Assembly (NCBI GenBank): GCA_946478635.1
Contig: CAMLCX010000256.1
Location: 1-6,983 of the forward strand
Origin: an uncultured Pseudomonadota bacterium
Lineage (GTDB): Bacteria; Desulfobacterota_B; Binatia; UBA9968
Reading direction: 5' to 3'
DNA length: 6,983 nt
Shown: one piece after another, positions 1 through 6,278 of the stretch
Position numbering within the stretch: position 1 is the first letter of the stretch
Layout: each line of letters begins with the position of its first letter
The notes under the pieces: model-generated
Database searches by the model: none
Told to the model about the DNA's origin: nothing
Seen by the model: the letters and a program-made list of their open reading frames with translations, nothing else
Position numbers and translations under genes: made by a program

Positions 1-21
1 CGGCTTGGCCCGCCGCGCCTG

Positions 22-900
22 ATGACCGGTAATGAACGACGCCGGATCAATCCGAATCACGGGGTCATCAAGCTGTGCGAACGCTACATGGATTTCCTCG
101 TCTCACGATTTGTCTATCCGCTCATTGGCCATTTTTGGAGTCCTTACAGCTGGTTGCTCGAAAAACGCTTTACGATCACCGAGGCGAAGCTTTCACCGAC
201 CGGCTGGCCGTGCGATCTCAAGCCGCTGCGATTACTGCTCATCACCGACATTCACACTGGAATTTTTCTCAAACCGGAGACCCTGTGGCGGATCATCGAT
301 GGATTGATGCTAACCAAGCCCGACCTTGTCCTTATCTGCGGCGATATCGTCACCGGTCACGTAAGCGAAGCCACAGCCTATCTTGACGCGTTAGCAAGAC
401 TCCGCGCGGCGCCGTGCGGTGCCTGGTTCTGCTTTGGCAATCATGACTACTTCGGCGGTGATTCGGAAGAGTTATCGAATAATTTGGCGAGCGTCGGCAT
501 CAAGACGCTGAAGAACGAAAGCGTCATTATCCATCACGAACGCGGTTCCTTCGTTCTCGGCGGTATCGATGATTTGCTTTTCGGAAAGCCGGATTGGCAA
601 AAGATGCTGGCGAACCACGGCGCACCGCACTTGCTTCTGGCGCACAACCCCGACCACTTCTATGAGGCTGTTGCGCGTAGCGTACCGCTCGTGCTGGCGG
701 GTCATACTCACGGCGGACAAATACGTCTCCCGAACGGGCCGCCAATTATTCGGCAGAGCCGCTACTGTCTCGACGAGGGGGCCTACGCCTGCGGTCCCTC
801 GACTCTTGTCGTCTCACGGGGGTTAGGCAGCGTCGCCTTGCCGTTTCGCTGGGGCGCCGACCCCGAGGCCGTGCTGATCGAGATCGTCGCGCCCAACTGA
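22..900 (+). CDS. Calcineurin-like metallophosphoesterase (YkuE/YaeI-type)
   Basis: Predicted dinuclear-metal phosphoesterase of 292 aa. All five family motifs appear in order: TDIH (D76, H78), GDIV (D108), GNHD (N140, H141), AHNPDHF (H208) and GHTHGG (H228, H230). Motif spacing and the GHTHGGQIRLP ending resemble the YkuE/YaeI/LpxG-like branch of the calcineurin superfamily, whose members include enzymes acting on phospholipids or UDP-diacylglucosamine; the substrate here cannot be read from sequence. There is no clear signal peptide. Residues 24-50 are aromatic and hydrophobic and could give membrane association. The ATG at 22 overlaps a TGA at 20-22 in another frame, which would suit coupling to an upstream gene, but the frame is open to the window edge and no Shine-Dalgarno is visible. 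An earlier start, or the ATG at 88, is possible. It converges on the esterase gene with a 32-bp gap. Family call sure, start unsure. Confidence 0.9.
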   Translation: MTGNERRRINPNHGVIKLCERYMDFLVSRFVYPLIGHFWSPYSWLLEKRFTITEAKLSPTGWPCDLKPLRLLLITDIHTGIFLKPETLWRIIDGLMLTKPDLVLICGDIVTGHVSEATAYLDALARLRAAPCGAWFCFGNHDYFGGDSEELSNNLASVGIKTLKNESVIIHHERGSFVLGGIDDLLFGKPDWQKMLANHGAPHLLLAHNPDHFYEAVARSVPLVLAGHTHGGQIRLPNGPPIIRQSRYCLDEGAYACGPSTLVVSRGLGSVALPFRWGADPEAVLIEIVAPN

Positions 901-932
901 GCGATCGAAGCGCATCAAGGATTAGGCGTTGA

Positions 933-2744
933 TTATTTCGTCAATGTTTGTGCGCGCGCCTTATTGACCAGTTCAAAAAGTGCCTGGCGCGCGCTCTCCT
1001 GCACGATGTTCGGCGTCGCGCCCATCTTATTTGCGACTTCCACTTGATTGAACATAAAGTTTCGCCAAACCTCCGGCGGATAGTCTTCAAGGGCCAAGGC
1101 AAGGCCGCCTTGCGGCTTGCCGGTCAGCGCGTGAACGTGATGGCTGCGCGAGCCGGCGCCGCGAAAGCTGTGACAGAAGACGCAGCCATTGCGAAAGGTC
1201 AAAGCCTCCTCGACATCCTTCGGCACATCGCGAACGGCCGTGAGGGGATCGGTTTGGACCCTGCGAAAGCTTTCTTCCGTCAAGCCGAAGTGCCAGGATT
1301 GAGCGGCCAATTCCCGCGGCGGCGCGGCGAGAAAATGAACAAACGCGCCGAGTGTCATGGTGAGCGGTGGCGGCGCGGCGCCCGGCTTCCAGGAGTATTC
1401 GTGATACATCCGGTAGAAGGTGCTGAGGCGGAAGAGATTTTTCTCATCATCGATGCCCACCACAACCACCGGCTTGTACGCTTCGATTTGCCTGCGGTGC
1501 CAGACCTGGCGTTCGCCGCGAACGTTCGTCAAGACGATGTAGTCTCCTTCGCCCGCTTTCTCCCTCGGCAACGCGTCCAAGAAAGCAAAAAGATCCATCG
1601 CATAAAACTGCTTTAACGGCCACTCCTGCAACTCTTCTTTGCGATCGCGATAGATGAAAGACAACCTCTTCAACAGTCGATCGTCGATGGGATAGGAACG
1701 GATCAATTTTTCATGTTTCCAAAACGGGCGCGTCGAATAGGGGGGGTCCACCCATCTTCGTTTCGCCGCCACCAGGACAGCCAATGGCTCGGGCAGCGCT
1801 TTCACGCCCATGAAGCCTAGGATCGTTCTTCGAACTGCGTTGTTTTCATCATCAACCTTGACAATGCCGAAATGATCCACGCCCTTGAACATGAACTGCT
1901 GGATCGCGTTGTTGCCCGCCGGCCGCAGAGCGTCGGCGAATCGCCGCGCGTCAAGAGCGAACCCGGAAATATCCTGGGAAGCGGTGACGACAAGAAAACT
2001 CGGCGCTTGAGCGCGAACATGATGGATCGGCGAGGCTTGTTTCAGAATCGCCGCATCCGTTCCGAAGGTTCGTTCGGTAGCCGTTTTTTGATTGGTCGAC
2101 ACATTCCAGGTGGGCGCAAGATCGTAGAGGCCGCTGATGGATATGACGCCGGCAAGCGAGCCCGGCGACAATCCATGCCTGGCGAGATAGCTCCGGTCGA
2201 GCGCCACCAGCGATGCCAGATGGCCGCCAGCGGAATGCCCCGCAAGAAAGATGCGGCTGCGATCGTAACCGTATTTTTCGGTGCTCTGGATCAAATGGGC
2301 CACGCCGGCGGCCACGTCGACGGCCTGCGCTGGGTGGCGATTCGCCGGCGCCAGGCGATAGCGCAAAAGCGCGACGGCAACCCCGTCTTTGACTAAATTT
2401 TCGGCGAGCGATGCGCCGATGCGGTATTCGTCATCGGGAAGCAACCAGAAACCGCCGTGCACAAAAATCAACAGCGGCGGCCGATGAATCGTTTGGGCGG
2501 GCAGATAAAGATCGAAGCTCTGCCGCCGTTCACCCTGCGCGGTGCCGGAATAAGAAATATCCGTCACTGTCGTCGGGGCGACTGGCGCGGAAGCAGCGGG
2601 TGCATTTCCCACCAGCGCTATGCTCGCATAAAAAAGCAAAACCATTGGCCACACTCGGGCACGGCGCGGTGAAATCACTATCAACGTAAATTTGCTGCGC
2701 ACGGACAAAACTTTGCGATTTGTTGCCGCCAGTCGACCGGTCAT
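933..2744 (-). CDS. Exported alpha/beta-hydrolase esterase fused to a C-terminal c-type heme domain
   Basis: A 603-aa protein in three parts. Residues 1-54 look like a Sec-type signal: a basic region with RR at 27-28, a hydrophobic stretch about 33-47, and a likely cut after the APAASA segment. Residues about 60-318 form a carboxylesterase/lipase domain of the BD-FAE/HSL-like type, with an HGGFW oxyanion motif (96-100), a GHSAGG nucleophile elbow (S171), and probable D258 and H291 completing the triad. Residues about 320-510 match nothing I recognise. The C-terminal 90 residues contain one CVFCH heme-attachment motif (C521, C524, H525), with M564, M574 or the nearby H535/H536/H538 as possible sixth ligands. 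Heme c attachment occurs outside the cytoplasm, consistent with the signal. The ATG overlaps the MFS stop as ATGA, so translation is probably coupled; only a weak ribosome site (AGAGAA) is visible. A later GTG start at 2702 is possible. Parts are well supported; the joint function is unknown. Confidence 0.85.
   Translation of the reverse strand: MTGRLAATNRKVLSVRSKFTLIVISPRRARVWPMVLLFYASIALVGNAPAASAPVAPTTVTDISYSGTAQGERRQSFDLYLPAQTIHRPPLLIFVHGGFWLLPDDEYRIGASLAENLVKDGVAVALLRYRLAPANRHPAQAVDVAAGVAHLIQSTEKYGYDRSRIFLAGHSAGGHLASLVALDRSYLARHGLSPGSLAGVISISGLYDLAPTWNVSTNQKTATERTFGTDAAILKQASPIHHVRAQAPSFLVVTASQDISGFALDARRFADALRPAGNNAIQQFMFKGVDHFGIVKVDDENNAVRRTILGFMGVKALPEPLAVLVAAKRRWVDPPYSTRPFWKHEKLIRSYPIDDRLLKRLSFIYRDRKEELQEWPLKQFYAMDLFAFLDALPREKAGEGDYIVLTNVRGERQVWHRRQIEAYKPVVVVGIDDEKNLFRLSTFYRMYHEYSWKPGAAPPPLTMTLGAFVHFLAAPPRELAAQSWHFGLTEESFRRVQTDPLTAVRDVPKDVEEALTFRNGCVFCHSFRGAGSRSHHVHALTGKPQGGLALALEDYPPEVWRNFMFNQVEVANKMGATPNIVQESARQALFELVNKARAQTLTK
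1170..1184 (-). other. CXXCH heme c attachment motif in the esterase fusion
   Basis: These five codons read Cys-Val-Phe-Cys-His (residues 521-525 of the 603-aa protein). CXXCH is the established covalent attachment site for heme c, with the His as proximal ligand. It lies near the C-terminus of an apparently exported protein, which makes a chance match less likely. One site only is present, so a mono-heme domain is inferred. Confidence 0.75.
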
Positions 2745-4183
2745 CGTTGGTTCTCTGCCGTTGACTGCGCCAATTTAACCGACTTTGTCGCTCCGCCGAG
2801 CGCCGAGGTAAAAACACCGATGACACTGAAAATAATCGCCGCCAGGAAGGTCGTGTTGAGCGCCGCGACAAACCCGATAGGATTCTCCGTCGTCAGATTC
2901 ATCGCCTGCCTGCCGGTAAAATGCTCGAAGGCGAGCGACATGCTCAAGCCGCCGAGAGCAACTCCAAGGACGTTGCCGAAGCCGAAGGTTACGTGGTTCA
3001 TCGCCGAGGCAAAACCCCGATGTTCCCGCGGCATCATGGCAATCATGGCGGTCGAGTTGGCCGGATTGAAAATTCCGTTGGTGATTGCCCCGACAATGAT
3101 CAAGAGCGCCGGCAGCGTCCAATGGGAGTCGACGCGCAGGAGGCCGCCGACGGAGAGCGAGACAAGCATGAACAACACGCCGATAGTCGCCGGCACTCGG
3201 GGCCCCAACCGGTCCGTCATGGTGCCACTCAGCGGGGCCAAAGCGACGGTCAGGACAGAGGGAGCCATAAAGAGCACGCCGACTTGCGTGGCGGAAAGTC
3301 GCAGCACGTCCTGAAGGTAAAAGGGCAGCAGAAAACCAGTGAGGGAATAGCACATCCCGATCACCAGCAGACTGACAACGCTGAAGCTGAAACGCCGGAT
3401 CTTGAATAATTCAAGATTGACGAACGGATTTTGGGTTCGCGATTCGTGCAAGAGAAACGCGGCCAGGCTGAAGATCAACACCATCAGCAAAAGATTTTGC
3501 GTCGAACCGCCGATCATCTGATGCGTGCGGCGATCGAAAAGAAACACCAAGGTAGTCGTGATCGCGAACAGAAGCGCCGCGCCGAGATAGTCGATAGAAA
3601 CAATGGAACGTGGCGTCACATCGACGCGCCGCTTCAAATTCATGACGGCAAGCACGGCGCCGCCGAAACCGACCGGCGCGAGCAGAAAAAAACTCCACCG
3701 CCAGCTAAAATAGTCGATCATCAAACCGCCGATGCTTGGACCGAGAATAAAGCCGACGTGGTGGGCGGTCGTCATATATCCCTGCGCCCGCCCGGCGAGG
3801 TCCTCCGTCACCGATTCTGAAGCCAGCGCCCGGCTCGACGACTGCAACATGGCGCCGCCGACGCCCTGGACGAAGCGCGCGATGATAAGTTGCAGCACGG
3901 TCTGCGAGAAACCACAGAGTAAAGAACTGAGGGCGAACACGAGGAAGCCCAGGGTGAACATTTTTTCCCTGCCCCACAGGTCGGAGATGCGGCCGAAAAT
4001 CACCGACAAACCGATGTTCGAGAGCTGATAGGAAAGCAACGCCCACGAAACGCCGAGCAAATCAGTGCCTAGACTCTGCGCCACCGTGGGCATCGAGATA
4101 CTGACGATGCGGGTCGCCGTCCCGGAAAAAAACGTTCCGAGCAACGCCGTCGCGAGAAGCAAATAGTTGACGCGGGAATCCAC
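2741..4183 (-). CDS. MFS transporter, DHA2 (EmrB/QacA-like, 14-helix) type
   Basis: Predicted proton-driven inner-membrane exporter of 480 aa. MFS motif A is GRISDLWGREKM (64-75), the motif B region is LIIARFVQGVGGA (99-111, R103), and the antiporter motif C is GFILGPSIGG (144-153), followed by the WRWSFF segment (161-166) typical of DHA2 drug exporters. A second motif-A-like loop, GTMTDRLGPR, is at 320-329. Hydrophobic segments are consistent with 14 helices. The open frame runs on to 4573, but that extension is an out-of-frame reading of the DoxX gene plus a non-hydrophobic stretch. I start at GTG 4183, just before helix 1, with a GGAAAAG ribosome site at 4196-4202 (12 nt away, rather far) and a promoter-like pair behind it. 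An in-frame TTG at 4264 lacks a ribosome site. Helix 1 lacks the acidic residue usual in this family. The stop overlaps the esterase start by 4 bp. Substrate unknown. Confidence 0.87.
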   Translation of the reverse strand: MDSRVNYLLLATALLGTFFSGTATRIVSISMPTVAQSLGTDLLGVSWALLSYQLSNIGLSVIFGRISDLWGREKMFTLGFLVFALSSLLCGFSQTVLQLIIARFVQGVGGAMLQSSSRALASESVTEDLAGRAQGYMTTAHHVGFILGPSIGGLMIDYFSWRWSFFLLAPVGFGGAVLAVMNLKRRVDVTPRSIVSIDYLGAALLFAITTTLVFLFDRRTHQMIGGSTQNLLLMVLIFSLAAFLLHESRTQNPFVNLELFKIRRFSFSVVSLLVIGMCYSLTGFLLPFYLQDVLRLSATQVGVLFMAPSVLTVALAPLSGTMTDRLGPRVPATIGVLFMLVSLSVGGLLRVDSHWTLPALLIIVGAITNGIFNPANSTAMIAMMPREHRGFASAMNHVTFGFGNVLGVALGGLSMSLAFEHFTGRQAMNLTTENPIGFVAALNTTFLAAIIFSVIGVFTSALGGATKSVKLAQSTAENQR

Positions 4184-4215
4184 TACAAAGTTGTACTTTT
4201 CCGAGAGTTTGTCGA

Positions 4216-4244
4216 TTAATAGCGAAGAATAGCGGGCGCGGCAA
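4216..4244 (-). promoter_or_regulatory. Candidate sigma-70-type promoter for the MFS-esterase pair
   Basis: Read on the minus strand, TTGCCG (4239-4244) and TATTAA (4216-4221) are separated by exactly 17 nt. Transcription would begin near 4209, giving a leader of about 26 nt before the GTG start at 4183. It lies in the 178-bp gap after the DoxX stop, where a promoter would let the MFS and esterase genes be expressed independently of DoxX. Support is sequence resemblance only. Confidence 0.4.
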
Positions 4245-4361
4245 ACGGAGGCGTACCAAGACAACCTCGGGAAGTCCGTCGCAAGCTGAGCGCAAGGCGG
4301 GCTCGAATCGATGAAACACCCGGCATTGACGCTGACCAGGCGCGTGAAAGCAGTAAAGCTT

Positions 4362-4796
4362 CTACCGCGCGAGTAACCCGTCGATTGACAAGGCGCCGGC
4401 GCCGCCGAATACGAGAGCGGTGGCCATGAGGAACAGCGCCAACGTGTACTCGATGCCGCTGCCCTTGCCGGGTCCTTGAGCCAGAAAGAAGCCGTTGCTC
4501 CAGTGACTGAGAAAAAGCGCAAACGCGATAAATACCGCCAAGCCGAACGCCACAGGCCTGACCAGGAAACCAAGAGCGAACGAAACGACCGCGGAAAGCT
4601 CGATGACCAAGGCCAAAATTCCCATCGGGACGGGGATGTGGTATTTGTCCCGCCAATTCATCACTTGCGCCTTGGGTCCTTTACCGCCATGCCAACCAAA
4701 AGCGTGCTGCGTTCCGTGCATGAAAAATGTCAGAGCCAAACCGAATCTAAGAAATACATATGAAAATGAGTTTTCAGTTTGAAATAGCCAATCCAC
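4362..4796 (-). CDS. DoxX family integral membrane protein
   Basis: A 144-aa, four-helix inner-membrane protein of the DoxX family. DoxX-type features are visible: LRFGLALTFFMHGTQHAFG at 16-34 (R17 and H27-G28 in the first helix), an ELSAVVSFALGF segment with E66 in the second, a GSGIEY turn with E116 before the last helix, and the usual SIDGLL ending. DoxX relatives are linked to redox or thiol homeostasis (the DoxX-SodA complex of mycobacteria) and to quinone-associated functions, but individual roles are mostly unknown. I start at GTG 4796 because a perfect AAGGAGG lies 5 nt upstream. The open frame continues to an ATG at 4958, but those 54 extra residues are polar, lie before the ribosome site and are unlike the family. 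Length then matches typical DoxX proteins. The MFS gene follows after 178 bp on the same strand. Confidence 0.87.
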   Translation of the reverse strand: MDWLFQTENSFSYVFLRFGLALTFFMHGTQHAFGWHGGKGPKAQVMNWRDKYHIPVPMGILALVIELSAVVSFALGFLVRPVAFGLAVFIAFALFLSHWSNGFFLAQGPGKGSGIEYTLALFLMATALVFGGAGALSIDGLLAR

Positions 4797-4801
4797 GTTG
4801 C

Positions 4802-4808
4802 CCTCCTT
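4802..4808 (-). promoter_or_regulatory. Strong Shine-Dalgarno site setting the DoxX start
   Basis: The minus strand reads AAGGAGG followed by 5 nt (GCAAC) and the GTG start at 4796. This is a full match to the anti-Shine-Dalgarno sequence at good spacing, and it decides for the GTG start over the ATG at 4958. Confidence 0.8.
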
Positions 4809-5017
4809 GATATGCCTAGGTGAATTACAAACGGTAAATTTGCTCTCTAGCTGCTTCGCTGCCCCTCGCAAAAACTGAAAATCGACCGGATTCGTGTGAT
4901 AACTGCGAGCAACAACCGCCAAACCAACGTTAAAACATGACGTCAGCCGCACGACCATAGCAGAAGAAGCGTCGCGGACGCAAAATCTCCACCGCCTCTC
5001 CCCGGCGCGGTTATCTC

Positions 5018-5042
5018 TTGACGCTCCTCCTCAACGTATACT
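5018..5042 (+). promoter_or_regulatory. Candidate promoter elements for the amidohydrolase gene
   Basis: TATACT at 5037-5042 is a good -10 match, and TTGACG at 5018-5023 is a good -35 match, but only 13 nt separate them, too short for a standard sigma-70 promoter. TTGACG with ACTAAT (5040-5045, 16 nt) or TTATCT (5011-5016) with TATACT (20 nt) are alternatives. The position, about 65 nt before the start codon, is sensible. Low certainty on which elements are used. Confidence 0.3.
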
Positions 5043-5094
5043 AATCGTCGCTACACGGCTCGCGCGCATCATTTTCGCGGCTGGCGAACGTTAC

Positions 5095-5100
5095 GGAAGG
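5095..5100 (+). promoter_or_regulatory. Ribosome binding site of the amidohydrolase gene
   Basis: GGAAGG lies 7 nt before the ATG at 5108, and a GGGAG closer in (5102-5106) may add to it. It supports the ATG as the true start, which also places the metal-binding D-G-H motif at residues 7-9, as is usual for this family. Confidence 0.65.
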
Positions 5101-5107
5101 TGGGAGC

Positions 5108-6175
5108 ATGCAAATCATCGACGCGGACGGTCATATCAACGATCATGCTTGCGGCGAAGAGATCGCCGCCTACATGCCCAGAGGAAATCAGATGGTGAAA
5201 TTATTCCCTGAGTTCGATCATTTGCATTTTCGCTACTTGAAACGAAATCGCCGCGCCACGGGCAACCCTTCGGCTGATCATTGGAACAAGTTTCTCGACA
5301 AGACAGGGATCAGCTGGACGGTACTTTATCCGACAGCCGGTCTCGCGGTCGGCAGAATCGTGGCGCCCGAATGGGCTGTCGTCGCATGCCGAGCCTATAA
5401 TAATTGGCTCCACGAAAAATTTCTCAATAAAAACTCCCGTCTCAAAGGAATAGCGCTTGTACCTTTTCAAGACGTCGATGCAGCCATTTCGGAACTGCGC
5501 CGGGCCGTGAAGGAACTGGGCATGCTGGGTGGCATGTTGCCGTCGAACGGTGAAGCGATTCAGGGCCACTTGGGGAATAAGATTTACTGGCCGATCTACG
5601 AGGAAGCCGAGAAGCTTGGCTGCTCCATCGCTGTTCACGTCGGCTGCCTGAATCACATGGGGCTCGACTCGTTCGCGACCTACTATCCCGCACACGCCTT
5701 AGGTCACCCCTTTAGCTTGATGATCCAATGCGCCGGCATGCTCGCGCACGGCGTGTTCGATCGCTTTCCCAAGCTGCGCGTCGCTTTTCTCGAAGGCGGT
5801 GCCACTTGGGTGCCGTTCATGATGGATCGTCTCGATCGCTCGTACCACGAGGGTCACGTTCAGCTGGATTTGAACGACGCGATAATCGGCGGGCCGAAGC
5901 AGGGCGAGAAGGCGAGCGATTATTTCATGAAGCAGTTGCGCGGCGGGAGAATTTTCGTCGGCTTCGATTGCGACGATGACGGCTTGGGCACCGCGGTCCG
6001 CAAAGGCGGCCGGCAATCCTTTTTATTCGGCAGCGACTTTCCCCACGAAGTGTTCGACGCGGCTAAATGCCGCCACGAGATCGACGAGTTGCTTGAGCGC
6101 GACGATTTGAAAATGGAAGACAAAGAAGCCGTGTTGGGCGGCAACGCGCTGAGATTTTACCGGCCAGCGCTGTAA
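5108..6175 (+). CDS. Amidohydrolase-2 family metal-dependent hydrolase or decarboxylase
   Basis: A 355-aa cytoplasmic TIM-barrel enzyme of the amidohydrolase-2 (ACMSD/LigW/gamma-resorcylate decarboxylase-like) family. Visible elements: N-terminal IDADGH with D7 and H9 as likely first metal ligands, AVHVG with H177 as the next, LGHPFS (H200), FLEGGATW (E229), FGSDFPHE with D310 as the catalytic or metal-binding Asp, and the common C-terminal GGNALRFY. In characterised relatives the first motif is HXH or EXH; here it is DXH. The family contains C-C decarboxylases of aromatic acids and true hydrolases, and sequence alone does not separate them. Length is normal and there is no signal peptide. 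It stands alone on the plus strand, divergent from DoxX and convergent with a TctA-type permease, whose organic-acid substrate might feed it; that link is inference from position only. Confidence 0.88.
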   Translation: MQIIDADGHINDHACGEEIAAYMPRGNQMVKLFPEFDHLHFRYLKRNRRATGNPSADHWNKFLDKTGISWTVLYPTAGLAVGRIVAPEWAVVACRAYNNWLHEKFLNKNSRLKGIALVPFQDVDAAISELRRAVKELGMLGGMLPSNGEAIQGHLGNKIYWPIYEEAEKLGCSIAVHVGCLNHMGLDSFATYYPAHALGHPFSLMIQCAGMLAHGVFDRFPKLRVAFLEGGATWVPFMMDRLDRSYHEGHVQLDLNDAIIGGPKQGEKASDYFMKQLRGGRIFVGFDCDDDGLGTAVRKGGRQSFLFGSDFPHEVFDAAKCRHEIDELLERDDLKMEDKEAVLGGNALRFYRPAL

Positions 6176-6278
6176 GCGTGGTCGCAATTGCACGATTGAA
6201 ACATTTCCCGTAAGAGCTACGGCGAGGGCATTGACAGCCAACTTCGAAGCTGCGCGGGATGTAAGACGAGGCAATCCA
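6176..6278. other. Convergent gap between amidohydrolase and TctA genes
   Basis: About 100 bp between two convergent stop codons. It holds a small perfect inverted repeat, CCGTA-AGAGC-TACGG (6208-6222), and two 8-bp palindromes, GCAATTGC (6184-6191) and CTTCGAAG (6242-6249). None is followed by a T-run on either strand, so a classical intrinsic terminator is not shown. Confidence 0.4.

Larger units (their letters stand above)
4797..5107. other. Divergent intergenic region between DoxX and amidohydrolase genes
   Basis: About 310 bp with no convincing gene. It must hold the start signals of two divergent units. Toward the amidohydrolase I see a TATACT box and a ribosome site. Toward DoxX only the ribosome site is clear; TTTACC at about 4833-4838 and CATATC at about 4809-4814 (minus strand) are poor promoter matches. 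An 8-bp palindrome, TGACGTCA, sits at 4938-4945 near the middle. No hairpin or riboswitch-like structure stood out by eye. Confidence 0.6.

Noticed and set aside
2..22. Possible end of an upstream gene reading GLARRA then TGA, overlapping the ATG at 22
   Set aside because: Only six codons are visible, too few to claim a gene. The TGATG overlap is suggestive but the metallophosphoesterase frame is also open to the edge.
901..932. ATCAA/TTGAT inverted repeat between the convergent metallophosphoesterase and esterase genes
   Set aside because: AT-rich 5-bp stem with a 10-nt loop is too weak for a terminator and is expected by chance.
948..1616. 222-codon open frame on the plus strand, antisense to the heme half of the esterase fusion
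   Set aside because: No recognisable domain and no ribosome site, and it is fully covered by the better supported minus-strand gene with heme motif. Long antisense frames are common in GC-rich genes.
1872..2396. 174-codon plus-strand open frame antisense to the esterase domain
   Set aside because: It mirrors the esterase coding sequence, its composition is unlike a folded protein, and no start signal is present.
2820..3409. Two overlapping plus-strand open frames of about 160 codons antisense to the MFS gene
   Set aside because: Both are shadows of a clear transporter gene. One is highly charged and the other lacks any recognisable motif.
4384..4404. GGCGCCGGCGCC-type palindromic run as a repeat or regulatory element
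   Set aside because: It encodes the Gly-Ala-Gly-Ala part of the conserved DoxX C-terminus and is explained by codon usage.
4216..4656. 146-codon minus-strand frame overlapping DoxX
   Set aside because: Arg/Ser-rich product in an alternative frame of the DoxX gene, ending inside the gap; no family resemblance.
6208..6222. Inverted repeat CCGTA-AGAGC-TACGG as a terminator for the convergent genes
   Set aside because: The stem is only 5 bp and no T-run follows on either strand.
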